Shown: piece after piece, positions 9,601 through 20,843 of the stretch
Position numbering within the stretch: position 1 is the first letter of the stretch
Layout: each line of letters opens with the position of its first letter
Source: Mastigamoeba balamuthi
Lineage: Eukaryota > Evosea > Mastigamoebida > Mastigamoebidae
Length of the DNA stretch: 41,831 nucleotides
NCBI GenBank assembly: GCA_902651635.1
Contig: CACRSC010000095.1
Coordinates: forward strand, 51,991 to 93,821
Direction of reading: 5' to 3'
Made by a program: the position numbers and the translations under genes
Notes under the pieces: model-generated
The model's input: only the letters and a program-made list of their open reading frames with translations
The model's database searches: none
What the model was told of the DNA's origin: nothing

Positions 9601-10148
9601 GACCCGGGCGCCTGCTTGCCGACGACCACGGCGTCGACCAGCTGCCCCGCCACGTCCACCGCGTAGCCGCTCACTGCGCTCCCTGCGAAATTGCCGGCGC
9701 TGACTCAGCTGAGGGCGTGTTTCTAGAATTGCGGGCGCCAGGCCGGTGAGATGCCGGCGTTGACTCAGCCGACGTGGCAGGCGTGTTTCTAGAATTGTGC
9801 GGGCAGGGCCGGGGGATGCCGGCGTTGACTCAGCCGACGTGGCAGGCGTGTTTCCTGGAATTGCGGGGAGGGCTACAGGGCTGTGGCGTGCCGTGCTCGA
9901 GGGGCAGGACGAGCTCGCCGTCGAGGTCCGCCGAGGTGGGGTTGCGGAAGGTCATGAGGAGGGTGGTCTCTGCCCGAGCGAGGCGCCCCGCTGTGAGAGG
10001 CAGGCGACGGGAGCGCTGCCCCACTGCTGCCCGGCGCACCCCAGAGAAACCCCACGATGTCCACAGAGACTGCGAGCGACGCGGGGCCCAGGGGCGCCGA
10101 CCCCGCGACGTTCATCTGCAGCGCTGGCGGCCCCTCTGCTTCGGCCAT
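3665..10148 (-). CDS. VIT-VWA-Snf7-TPR-DUF2135 multidomain protein (apparent fusion)
   Basis: Start ATG at 10148 (MAEAEGPPALQ). Exons 10148-10040, 9990-9892 and from 9682 build a VIT domain (VDIVGFL...MTFRNP...PLEHG...GYAVDV). A VWA domain follows with an intact MIDAS set: DASKS near 9060, the T of ATDLSS near 8865 and the D of FSDGVDNWGD near 8805. After a ~1 kb insert (7434-8438) the post-VWA helical region resumes (ARYWCSRKVE, YDIEPP). From 6545 to about 5900 comes an Snf7/CHMP4-like helical segment (SALREVVRSIEKR, ALKRKRIVEEQ, late EDSLQAELEDLE). Then come a polar linker, a TPR-like region (RMRPEEPQSHRDLAL near 4400) and DUF2135 (WSADACDVDLQVVEPSGE, GYGPVEYV), ending at 3665. Introns of 49, 56, 52, 43 and 42 nt join all parts in phase. 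There is a one-base frameshift near 9609. VIT-VWA-TPR-DUF2135 is a known architecture; the Snf7 insertion is not one I know. No signal peptide is seen. A separate Snf7 gene remains possible. Confidence 0.7.
7436..7500 (+). repeat. Left arm of the ~1 kb inverted-repeat insert
   Basis: Begins gttgggtccctcccgg and contains three tgatcact-type palindromic words plus aatatct. It pairs with 8372-8438. Confidence 0.65.
7620..8260 (-). pseudogene. Decayed cysteine-rich (GCC2/GCC3, ephrin-receptor-like) repeats within the insert
   Basis: Minus-strand reading gives serial cysteine repeats of the C..GT...G...C..C kind: CEPGTMAPAGQPKCLLC, CPADTFQPREGTTSCLAC, CLPCTAGTFNNASGSPSC, CPTGTFQPDKGASSCRAC, CTPCTAGTAHPLAGSASC and CPVGKYSDRG. 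They sit in two or three different frames, so at least two or three one-base shifts are needed to read them through. Such repeats normally occur in extracellular proteins. Either this is a decayed fragment carried by the insert, or sequencing errors break a real exon. No start codon or signal peptide belongs to it. Confidence 0.55.
8372..8438 (-). repeat. Right arm of the ~1 kb inverted-repeat insert
   Basis: Contains two gtgatcac words, aaatatctctcgggagg and gacccaaacg. It is the reverse complement of the left arm with mismatches and small gaps. Confidence 0.65.
9694..9880. repeat. Minisatellite, three copies of a 60-65 bp unit, in a VIT-gene intron
   Basis: Three successive units begin ccggcg(c/t)tgactcag at 9694, 9754 and 9819 and share gcgtgtttc(t)...gaattg. 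They fill most of the intron 9683-9891 of the VIT-VWA gene. The second and third units are the most alike. Copy number may vary between strains. Confidence 0.8.
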
Positions 10149-10967
10149 CCGAGACGTACGGTACGAAAACGAGACAGGGCCGTTGGAGCGAATCAACACG
10201 TCACAGAATCTAGATTTGACTGCCAATCGTCATCTTGCGTACCAGTTTCCCCCTTGCTTCTCACTGTCCTGGTCAAACAGGTATCAAGGAGCACCATCAC
10301 GGTGCTGGTGTTGACCCACAGGACTCCGCGGGTGTCCGTGCTCCCCAGGCCTCGACTCAACGAAGAGCCACTCTGCCGCCGCCTCCGCCAGCTCCGTTCC
10401 CCGCCCGTTGCCCTCTAAATGCGGTGTAACTGTGAGTGGCCGCTGCGGCAGAGATTCGATCCAGTCCGGTGGTTCTGCTTCAGCTCAGCTGTCCTCATCT
10501 ACGCTCAGGAAGGATTGAGGGTTCTTCCAGCGTCTACTGTGCCTCCGAGGCCACCGCGGCCCCCCAGGCCAGCTGCTGGGGCGACTTGCGTATGCAGAGC
10601 CTGGAGGCGAGTGTCATTCCTTCCCCGTATGCAGTATGGGTGGCAATTCAGCCCGCAGCAGCTGCGGGTCGAATGGAGCTCTGATCGTCCTGCACGCAGG
10701 CTCTGGCTGCAATTGGAGAGGCCGGCGAGAGGATGGCCTACTGGTCCGCAGATCACAGCTGCTCTGTTGCTTCTGTGCTGCTGGCAGAGGCCTCGGAAGG
10801 CTTCTTGTGGGCGTGGCGAACGGAGGTAGAGCAGGTCTGGTTGTGGACTTGTGCACTAACTGTTGTTGCTGCACATCCATGCGAACTCAGTCTGTTGCCA
10901 CTACCACACCACGTCACGCCGTGAGCGTGTGTCTTGCTATTCCTACATTCTGCTGCCCTCCTCAGCC
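10149..10967. other. Intergenic, no gene supported
   Basis: About 820 nt between the start of the VIT-VWA gene and the stop of the upstream receptor, both on the minus strand. Open frames here have no recognisable domain and no consistent coding signal. It should hold the VIT-VWA promoter, but no clear box is seen. Confidence 0.5.
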
Positions 10968-13900
10968 TCATGACGACATGCGAGCCAGCTCTGCTGAGAT
11001 GTCCTTGAAGGCCGGGCGGTCCTCAGGCCTGGGCGCCCAGCACCTCTTCATGAGGTCCACGTACTCTGCCGAGAACCCCTGCAGGTCCGCGGGCACCGGA
11101 GGCCTCTGCCCCGACACGATCTTGGGCACCAGCGCCATGGCCTGCGTCGTGGCGAACGGGTAGCTCCTCGTGAGCACCTCGTACATGACCATCCCGTACC
11201 TGCTCAGCCACCGCAGCCCGTTGAGCTCTCTGGGTTCATGGCGAGTGCGTTGTTGTCTGTAAGGGGCGTGGGCTCACCCAAAGACATCGGACTTCTCCGA
11301 GTACTGGCTCGAAACCAGGACCTCGGGAGCCATCCAGGCCACAGTGCCGCACACCGTCATGGTCTTGTTGGTCGACTTGACCGCCGCCAGCCCGAAGTCC
11401 GCCAGCTTCACGTCCCACTTCTTGTTCAACTGCGGAGACCCGTGTGCAGAGTGTCAGTTAGGCGCTGCGCCCTGTGTCCCGCTGTGCCGGGCAGCGGTGG
11501 CAGAGGCAGAGGCGTACGAGGATGTTGGAGGACTTGAGGTCGCGGTGAATGATGCCCGACATGTGCAGGTATCTGCCGTCACCACGCATCGCCCAGGGCA
11601 CCACCGGTTGAGTTGCAACGTAGGGCACCGCAGGGGGCAGAGCATGTGAGAGGAGTGCGGCGCACATCATGCCCTGGCACACGCTGGTCAGGATCTGCGT
11701 CCCCAGCGTGAACTCGATCTTCTGCGAAGACAGCACCTGCCGCAGGCTCCCCATGTCCATCCACTCGGACAGGCTGCACGTGCCACCCGTTGCGTGTGAG
11801 TGTGCGTTGTCGCCCCCGCTGAGCCCCAGGGGGAAGCGCAAGGAGAGGAGAGCGACGAGGGGAGAGGGAGCGGCGCACATGAACATGTTGTTGGGCTCGA
11901 TGCAGGCGCCCATGAAGAGGACGATGGAGGGGTGGCGCAGCTCCGTCAGGATGGCGATCTCCTTGAGCTGCCGCTCTACCTCGCCCAGCGTCACCTTGTC
12001 CACCTTCTGCTGGAAGAACTTCTTCACGCACACCGTCTGCCCCCTCCACTCCCTGCCCGCCCCTCTCGCGTGTCAGCTGCGTTCCTCTGTCTCCCGGGCG
12101 CCACAGGGGCGTGCGAGTACCCCTTGTAGACGGCACCGAAGTTGCCGCGGCCCAGCTGCTCGTTGGTGATGTTGACCTCGGAGGGGTCCACAGACCACTT
12201 GTGCTTGACCTGCTTGGTGAACTTCTCCAGTATGTCCTGGGAGGGCAGCGAACGTGAGTGGCGCTGCCTTGGAGGGGGCACAGCAGGGAAGCGTACGTCT
12301 ATCTCCCCGGGGGCCGTCCTTCCGTTTGCCGCCCAGGACCCACGGCGAGGCTGGAGACGCGGGCGGCCTTGTTGACGCAGGGCCCCAGGTAGTCGACGCT
12401 CCTGCTGGTCGTCGACGACACCACCTCGGGCACACCGATGTGTATTCCCATCCGCACCCGCAGGCCTCTGTACAGCACCGTCTCCCCTGTTTCACCGTCA
12501 TCGCCGTTGACACGTCAGATGACGACTCGCCCGGGAGGGGAAGGAGAGGGGAAGTGTACCCTTCATGACCTCAGCGCAGCACTCCTGGGACATGAGCTGG
12601 GGGTCCCAGGGCTCGGACACGAGGGCTTTCTGGGCGTCGCAGCAGAAGCAGAGGGCGTCGAGGGGCGACTGGAAGGTGAGCATGAAGGCGTCGCCCTCTG
12701 TCTTGACCTCGTAGCCGCTGTGCTTGCGGTAGCACTCGCGCACGATGTCGTTGTGCCGCAGCAGCGCCTTCTTCATCACCGACGCGTTCCACTCCCACAG
12801 GTGCGTCGATCCCTGTATGTCTGCGAGCGTGGCAGAGCAGCAGCGTCGGCGACGATTGCATGCAGAGGGACCAGGGGGAGAAGATCTGGACGTGCCTGTG
12901 AACACGAGGGCAAGCAGTCCCGACGGCGGCTCCACGTAGACCTGCTCGGCCTCCTCCGCTTTCTGCGCACGGCGATCAGTTCCCAGTGAGCTCGACGGGG
13001 GAGTCGCACGAAGTAGGGCTCCATCTCCTCGACCATCGCGGGCCAGTCGGACACGAGCTGCGGGAACTCGGGGCGAACGCTGTGCGTTGCAGTGTTCAAA
13101 TGAGAGGCAGATGCGGAGACTGCGCATTGCTCGCACAGAGGGTTGAAGTTCCAGCAGCTCTCCATCAGCGCCAGCAGGGGCTTGGGGAACTTGTCCGTTA
13201 CGTTGGGCCTCAACTGCGAGCCCATGACCCTCTGCGCCACGTAGTGCGGGTTCATGTCCACGTAGGGCACCTCCTGCGTCACAGCCTCCCAGATGATGAT
13301 GCCGAAGCTGTACACGTCCGACCTGCAAACGAGCGGCAACAGCGTCAGTAGGGAAGTGGCTATCGAGGAGTTTGGGCGAGTGGCTACTTTGTGGTGCACG
13401 GGGCCCCGGCCAGGACCTCGGGGGCCGTCCAGAAGAGGCTGCCGATGGAGCTGTCCTTGGACTTGGAGCTCGACTTGTTCGTATCCTTGTCGAGGAACAC
13501 CGTCAGCCCAAAGTCGCACACCTTGGCCGTCAGGTTGTTGTCCAGCTGCGCCGCGCCGTAGCTCAGTTGATTGCCGGGTGGAAGCGTGTGAACGGAGAGA
13601 GAGAGAGGCGCACGAGGACGTTGCCGCTCTTGAGGTCGCAGTGGATGATCTGGGGCTCGTGGTAGTGCAGGTACGACATGCCCTTGCACACGTCCAGCAG
13701 CATCCCCACACGCTTGCGCAGCGTGATCCCCGGCGGCTTGTCGGTGAAGAGGTCCATCATCGAGCCCTTGGGCATGAACTCGGTGACGATGATGAGCTCC
13801 TTTTCGTTCTTGGCGTAGCACATGAACAGCAGCACGTTGGGGTGCCGCAGCGACCGCATCACACTGACCTCCTTGTCGAACTGCTCGACGCTGTCCTCCG

Positions 13901-16440
13901 ACAGGGCGTCTGAGAGCAGCACCTTGGCGGCCACCTCGCACCCCTTCCACAGCGCCCTGTGCGGTAATGGGCCGTCAGCGATGGCCTGGGAGACCCCCTG
14001 GTGAGTGCGCTGGCTGTGCAGGCGTGCCTGTAGACGACTCCGTAGCTGCCCCGCCCGATGGCGCTGATCATCTTGATCTCCATCGCGTTTACGAGGAAGT
14101 CCGTGCAGGGCGCGTTTACCTGCCCGCGTGCGATCGTTAGCGCTAGGCTGCTGTGTAACACAGACAGAGGGGAGCGTGCGCACGACGACGGTCTCTGTGC
14201 GCTGGTGGTGCGTCTTGCGCCAGAAGGCGAACAGGACGACGCTGACGACGACGGAGACGCCCGCCACGCCGCCCACGACTCCGCCAGCAATGGCCCCCGT
14301 CGTCGCCTGCGCCCCGTCTGCCGCGCACGTGGAGACCGTCCAGCCGGCGCTGCAGCCCGCCGCGGTCTCGCCGACGGAGCTGAGGACGCACGACGACGAG
14401 TGCGCGCACCAGCCGCAGCCCGCGCTCAGCAGGCAGAGGCGGCACGTCGACAGCTCCGCGCAGGGGTCCACGCAGTCGGCCCCCGCCGGGGACGCGCGGA
14501 CGTAGCCCGCACGGCACGTGCAGTTGGCGCTGCACGTGGCGCTCGTGTTCTCGCAGTCCTCCGCGCCGCTGACGACGCCGTCGCCGCAGCGCGTCTCGCA
14601 CGAGGCGCCCGGCGTCGCACGCGCGTAGAACCCGCGCGTGCACGTGCAGTTGGCGCAGCCCTCGCCCCCGTCGCACTGCTCCGTCCCGGCCGCCTGCCCG
14701 TCGCCGCAGTGCGTCGCGCAGACGGCGGAGACAGGGGACGTCGGCCAGAAGCCCGCCTGGCAGAGGCAGTCGGCGCGGCAGCCCGTGCAGCCCGTGCAGT
14801 TGTCGCACTGCTCCCAGCCGGCCACCGCTCCGTCGCCGCAGTGCGGCTCGCAGGCAGACGACAGGGGGCTCGTGGGGTAGAGCCCCGCGCCGCACGTGCA
14901 GTTGCCCAGGCAGCCCGCGCCCCCGTCGCAGCGCTCCGTGCGGCCCTCGCGGACGCCGTTGCCGCAGACGGGGATGTGCACCGTGAGGTTCCGCGGCGGG
15001 TGCGCGGGGTCCGCGAGGCCGAACGCGAGGCGGGCGCCGTTGTTGGGGACGACGTGCCAGTAGTAGAGGGCGCTGGGCAGGTGCGTCGTGTAGTTGGTCC
15101 CCGCGACCCGCGCGACCAGCGAGAGGTTCGCGGGCGACGGGCCCACGAACACGTCGTACGTGGGGGCGAACGAGTGCCCGCACAGCACCGTCGCGTTCCA
15201 CTGGCCCACGCCGAGCGCCGCCCAGCGGAACGTCACGGTGCCGTAGTCGTCGTCGTCGTAGAAGGCGTCCGGGGGCCCCAGCAGCGCCGCGGCCGCCGGG
15301 AACGACGGCACGCAGACGGCGGTCGTCACGGACTTGGGGAAGTCGCCGGCGCGTATCGAGTTGTACGTCACCGTGGCGTTGTAGGCGCCCGGGTCCAGCG
15401 CGACGCCGGACGACTGCTTCAGCTGGACGGGGAAGGGCCCGGTGGTGAAGAGGCCGGTGACGGTGACCGAGTACTCGGCGACGCTCCCCGCGTACGCCGC
15501 GAGGACGAACGTGTTGCCCCAGCAGAACGGGTTCCACTCGGGCACTGTCCACTGCCACTGCGCTCGCGAGAGGCCCCTGTGTCAGCCGCGGCGGTCTGCT
15601 GCTACAGCGGGCGGTGGCGGCGCACGTGGAGGGTCGGTGTGTTGGTGCCGAGCGGGACGGAGAACGCGGTGGCCTGGAAGGCGGGGACGGGGAGGCACGT
15701 GGTCTTGTCGACGACCGCGTAGCCCGCGGAGAAGACCGAGTTGACCCACCAGCCGCCGCAGATCTCGCTGGCGTTGAGGTCGCAGGGCCTGTCGCAGGCG
15801 AAGAGCGCCGGGTACCGCCCGTAGAGGTCGCCGCAGCGGCACTCGCCGCCCCACTGCGTCCCCGCGAACGCGCTGGGCACCGCTGCGCACAGCTCGACGC
15901 ACTGCGAGTTGAGGACCTTGCCGGTGCCCACCGCGAACGGGAGGTCCCTGTCGGCCATGTCGCCGCAGCAGCCCTTGTAGTGGATCACTGCTCGGGCATT
16001 GCAGGTGAGCAAGTGGGCCAACGCAAACACGCAGAGCTTAACGGGAATGGAAGGGGACGCACGTGATCTATTTCGGGGCCCGAAGTCCTTGGCTACCACG
16101 CCAGAGGTGACCCCTGGGGCCGCAGCCCCTCCTAGCGTCTGCGACTTGAGCGTACACGTGTTGCTGGGAAAGCGCATGGTCAGGAGCAGCGACACAGCAG
16201 GCGAGAGGGAAGGCGGTGAGCGTGCCTCTTGTAGACCCACGTTGTGCAGCCAGTTACGGAGCAGCACATGGCGCGGCAGTGGTCCGGGGAGCTCGAGACG
16301 GTGGTAGTAGAGGGGACCACGGTGCCCTGGACGTACTCCCAGTTCTCCTTGGTCGTCGTGGCAGTGCACGTCCACGGAACCGACGCCGACGCGCTGCCAG
16401 CCAGCAGCGCCACTAACAGGCAGCAGATGGGCCTACCCAT
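10968..16440 (-). CDS. Receptor A: WSC ectodomain - TM - TKL kinase 1 - adenylyl-type cyclase (shortened) - TKL kinase 2
   Basis: ATG at 16440 gives a signal peptide (MGRPICCLLVALLAGSASA). Exons 16440-16226, 16163-16063 and 15987-15626 encode a cysteine-containing N-terminal module and a WSC domain (GECRCGDLYGRYPAL). A large exon from 15557 carries a beta-rich region with many NxT/S sites, four CGDG/CGNG...CD cysteine repeats (DUF4215 type, about 14960-14500), a PSI-like knot and one membrane helix (about 14300-14220). Kinase 1 has GRGSYG, VAAK, HCDLKSGN (Arg of HRD replaced by Cys), CDFG and TAPE. The cyclase has FTDIQGST, VKTEGDAFM and VDYLGPCVNKAAR; Lys plus Asp at the base-specifying sites favours ATP. 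It then jumps to kinase 2 (GRGNFGAVYKG, CVKK, HRDLKSSN, ADFG, MAPE), lacking about 100 cyclase residues present in the paralogue at 33324-38916. Splicing with donor GTGGGT keeps the frame. The likely role is plasma-membrane sensing; the ligand is unknown. Confidence 0.85.
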
Positions 16441-17657
16441 ATGCGGGCGCACGTGCTTAGCCAAAGAAATAAATTAGAGAATGGCAATGTCACCGGTTGG
16501 TCTTCGGCTTCGGTGGCAGTTGAGTAATTACGTGCACAGCTTAATCTCAAAGCACCGCACGCATTCGGCAACCTGCTCTATGAATAGCCCGCAGGCCAAA
16601 GATGATCTCCAGCCCGAGCGCTGCGCGTCGTGCACCCCGGCGCGGGGCTCTGGGAGTGGTTGGGTGGCTTCCGATGCCTTTTGGCTCCTCTTCGCCAGAA
16701 GAAACAACGTTGCCGCAAAAATAAAGATAAGTCAGAGAGCGCTGAGCAGTCTCGGTGCTGCAATACCAGGCAAGGGTGTGGGGTCTCCTTCATGGTCCGT
16801 GGCTCCTGCGGGCACCTGCAGGGGAGCCAAAACCCCCTTTTTTTGCAATGCCTTGTGCTTTTCAGCTTGGGGTTTTGTTTTCGGTTTCCAAAGAGGAAAG
16901 GAATCCGAATATGGAAGGCAATGAAGCAGGACAGCACCGGGCAGGCGCGTTCTCCTCTGTCCAGGAGAAACATCGAAGGCCCGTGATGCGAGATAACGGC
17001 GGGGCGCGGCACCGGGGCGCGCAAGCCCTCAAAGATTAAGATGTGCAACAAGTCTGCCCCTCAGTGATCCTCTGCGCCGATGCGGTGCACTTCTCAGCAA
17101 GGGCACCGATCGGGTTCCAGCTGCCATTGCGATTGCGGATGCCGGGCAGGGGCCTTCAGGGGGGTTCCTCTGCGCGCAGCATGGGCGAGGCGCCCGCTCG
17201 CCACGGGGGGGCGGGAGCAGAGGACGGGGGATCAGTGTAACTCGCTTGATCATGCAGCACCATCGATTCGGTGTGCCCGCAGCAACAGTGCAGCCCCTCG
17301 GCATGGCACTGCCTGCTCTCTGGCGGGGCGTGTGCGTGCCCGAGTGTGCACTGGTGAGACGCGCGCACGGCCGTGCATGTTCTCCCAGAAGCGGGGGTGC
17401 CTGTCACTGCAGCGGGTCGTGTGGGCCCTGTGAGTGTCCTGCTTGTAGATTGGGAAGGAGCTGAGTCACCCGCACCTTTTTTTGCTGCTTGCTGAATCAC
17501 AGGGCGGTGGAGCAGCACACCGGCTGGTGTGTTCGTTGTGGTGAAGACGTGAAGACGCGGGTTTTGGTTTGTTCGACACAGTCAGCAATTTTGCCTTGGG
17601 TGCAGTGCAACGGGCACCGTTCCCTTCCCTGACGACAGCAGAGCGCCACAGCCCACA
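16441..17657. other. Divergent intergenic region, no gene supported
   Basis: About 1.2 kb between the start of receptor A (minus) and the start of the LamG protein (plus), so it should hold both promoters. It is less GC-rich than the flanking genes. No open frame shows a domain, and I see no clear core-promoter box. Confidence 0.5.
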
Positions 17658-20286
17658 ATGGAACGCCCTGCCCTGGCCGCCCCGCTTCTGCTGCTGCTGC
17701 TGCTGCTCGCGTGCCCTGCCGGGGCGCAGGAGGGCCTCCCCCCGCGCTCGGGCGGTGCGTGCCTGTTCGAGTCGGGCAACACGGCGACGAGCGCCCCGAC
17801 CGGCCGCTCCCCTGCGGCCCTGACGGCCTCGTGGTTCTTCCGCGTCGACGTGCCCTGGGTGCAGTCGTACCCCGCCCTCTCCTACGTCGACGCCCTCGGC
17901 CAGAGGTGCCCGCCACTCCGCTCCCGCTCCCTCGGGCCTGGGGCTCTCGGCTCTCAGTCTCTGGGCCTTTGCGATTTCAGTTAGCGGGGACCCCACCGAA
18001 GTGGGGGGGCGAACCCCCTCGACGTCGTGGGTCTGCCACGTCATTGCTCAAGCGTGTTCAACGTGGGGGCGAACAGGGCGATCGCGTTCGGGGCGCAGCA
18101 CAGGCCGTGGGTGCTCGTGGGCCACGACAAGGAGGCCGCGACGCGGGCGGTGAGCGACGGCCACTTCCGGCCGGGCACGGGCGAGTGGTACCACGCGGCC
18201 TTCACGTGGAACAGCTCCGACGGCTACGCCGCCATCTACGAGGTCGCTCCGCAGCGCTGGCCCTCTCCTCTCGCCTTCCTGGGAGCACAGCCGGAGACTC
18301 ACTGGCTGGCGGGGGCGAACGACAGAACGGGCAGCTCGTAGGGAGCGGCCACCAGTACAAGGGCCTTGTGCTGCCCGCGGGCGGCAGGTTCGTGTTCCCC
18401 GCGGAGGTGTGGGACGAGCGCCTGTTCGGCCACGCCGACGAGGTCACCGTCTGGGGCGTCGCCCTGAGCGCCTCCGAGGTCGCCGCCGTCTCGCGGGGCA
18501 GCGAGTCCGTGCGCCCCGCCAGCCGCCTGCTGCACTGGTCCTGCGACGACATCGACGCCGCCGGCGCCATCGCCGACGACGCCTCCGGGGTCCCCGCGAC
18601 GGTCGCGCACACGTCGGGGAGCCTCAAGGTGCCCTCGACGCTGCTGATGGGCGTCGACAGCAACATGAGCGTCGTCGTCGTCCGCCCCGACGCGGAGACG
18701 CTGCTGGGGCTGCCCGTCGGCACGCGCGTGCTCAGCCTGCCGGCCAGAGGGCGCCTGTGGGCCGACGGCGTCGACGTGAGGGCCGGCGACGTGCTGGCCG
18801 TGCGGGCGTCGTACGTGCCCGACGAGGACGGCGGCATGCGCGGCCCCGTGGCGTTCGCGACGAGCTTCGCGGGGGCCGTCGTGCTGGTCCCCAACACCCC
18901 GCCGGCGCCGTCGTCGTTCCAGACGCCCGTCGTCGAAGGCAGCTCGGTGGCCGTCCACGCGGCCTACTACACCGCCGACATCGACGCGCCGCCCGCCAAC
19001 CTGACGAGCATCGACGCGCAGGGCGACCGCCTGGCGGCCTACGTCACGCGGCTGCCGCGGACGGGCCGCGTGCTGCAGTACAGCGGGCGCGGGGCCGGCG
19101 ACGTGATCAGGACGGCCCCGGCGGCGCTGACGGACCCCGGGCTGCGGTTCGTCTACGAGCCCGGGGAGGACACGGCCGACAGCGTCGACGCGGTGCAGCT
19201 CGTCGTCGGCGACGCGCTGGCCAACTCGACGCCCGTCGAGCGCTCGTTCCGCGTGCTGCCAACGCTGCGCCCGCCAACGCCGCAGAACACCTCGGCGCTG
19301 ACGGGCACCGGGCGCGTCGCTCGCGTCGTCCTCCCCGTCAAGTGCGCCAGCGCCCGTCCGCGCACGCCCCGAGCACACTGAGAGCCCCAACCCCCGCGCA
19401 GGTACAACTACAAGAGCGAGGGGCGGCTGCTGGCGACGCTGCCGCGGGACGGGCGGCTCACGGACCCCGCGACGGGCCGCCCGCTGGCGTCGCTGAGCTC
19501 CGTACGGCTGTACCAGTGGGCCGCAGAGGTCGCGGGCTACAGCAGCAAGTGGGACGACGAGCACGGGCCCGGGCGCGTGCTGGGCCAGATCGACGCGTAC
19601 CCGGCGTACGGCAGCGTGCCGGGCACGTGGTCGTTCAACCGCAGCGACCCCGCGGTCCTCGAGTTCATCCACGTGCGCTACCCGACGCCCGTCGTCGTCG
19701 CCGGCGTCGCCACCTACGAGGTCCGCGACGTGGACTCTGTCGTCAAGGTGCGCCCTGGCCACTGGGCTGCTGTCCTTCTGACACTTTGTGCTCTGCCGAG
19801 CAGATCGAGCAGCTCTCTGCCGACGGCCTGTCGTGGGAGGTCCTCTTCACGAGGCAGAGGCGCAACGCCTCCTCGCCCCTGAGCGCTGCGCGGAGGGCGC
19901 TGGCGTTCAGCCCCGCGCTGGCACCCGGGAGGAGCAGGCACGCGGTGCGGGACATCCGCGTGTGGTTCGGGTACTCGCGGAACGAGTGGCCCCTCGTCGA
20001 CGCCATCAAGCTCGTGGGCGACGTCAACGTCTCGGTGGCCGTCCTGCCCCCCGGCGACGCGGTGCTGTACACGGCGAGCAGCAGGCCCAGCGCGCACGAG
20101 GACGAGTTCGACGTGTACTCGGCCCTGACGCCCGCCATCGGGCAGAGGGTTGGCGAGCTCTTCGCCACCCCGCCGCCCGCGAGGGTCCGCGTGCTCATCT
20201 GCGCCATTGACGGCGCGGCCACCGCACCGCCGCTGGTCGCCGTGACGCTGGCCGCGGTGGCGCTGGCCCTGGGGCTCGCCCACTGA
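17658..20286 (+). CDS. Secreted LamG-type surface protein with C-terminal GPI-like tail
   Basis: ATG at 17658 opens a strong signal peptide (MERPALAAPLLLLLLLLACP). Exon 1 ends near 17902. The reading resumes near 18048 with a concanavalin/LamG-like fold (FNVGANRAIAFG, GEWYHAAFTWNSSDGYAAIY, then DEVTVWGVALSASEV near 18440). A long beta-rich middle follows with cadherin-like features. After an intron near 19370-19401 comes a segment (RVLGQIDAYPAYG, EFIHVRYPTPV, YEVRDVDSVVKIEQ) resembling the VYP.YGD module of FBXL4- and pappalysin-type proteins. The final residues (APPLVAVTLAAVALALGLAH) look like a GPI-attachment signal, with no cytoplasmic tail. Introns sit near 17903, 18254, 19370 and 19749. 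It probably acts as a cell-surface adhesion or binding protein; the ligand is unknown. Confidence 0.75.
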
Positions 20287-20843
20287 GTGCCCGCGGTTCC
20301 TTGGGGGCCCCAGGGCGAGGCCCTTAGTATTTATCCGGCTGGCCTTGCAAAACAAAACCGAGAACTCAGTTTGCTGTATCGACTGTGCGAGGTATTTGAG
20401 AATGAAGAAAGCTGCGCCCCTTAGCACGTGAATTCCCCTCAGCCTCTTCCGAGTAGCCCACAGGAATGGCAGGCGGCACGCAGATCACGGGGCGCCTTGT
20501 CGGCGAGCGCGTCAAAGTGACGCATAAGTGCGTGTGTGACAACGCTGCCGCCGACGCTGGCTCTCGCCCCAGTGCTCAGGGGAGCGTCGGGCTGTGCAGG
20601 TCCTCGGCGTGCTCGGCGGGTTAGCAGGGACACTACTCCCCCCCCCAGCCCCAGTCATTCTGCATCTATTCTGCCCGCAGCGGAGCGCACTGCATGATCG
20701 CTGAAATGCAAACACGACTTGCAACGCCCTCCCGCCCCCTTCCCCCATCGGGATCGGGGCTGCAGCTGCGCGGGCAATCCGCGCTGCTCTATCTTTGGCA
20801 GGCTGCTGGGACCGCTTTGCGGTGCGTGCGGGGATTGCGGGGG
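20287..20843. other. Intergenic, no gene supported
   Basis: Short gap between the LamG protein and the SGNH protein. A run of ten Cs lies near 20637. An in-frame ATG at 20694 could extend the next gene upstream, but the added residues have no recognised feature. Confidence 0.4.

Noticed and set aside
14058-15722. 554-codon plus-strand open frame opposite the receptor A ectodomain
   Set aside because: Ala/Arg-rich shadow of the cysteine-repeat exon on the other strand; no domain and no plausible start.
16480-17040. Open frames on both strands in the divergent intergenic region
   Set aside because: Low-complexity translations without domains or conserved start; no paralogue in the window.
18299-19762. 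Long minus-strand frame opposite the LamG gene
   Set aside because: Arg/Asp/His-rich composition typical of an antisense shadow; the plus strand has signal peptide, domains and splice sites.
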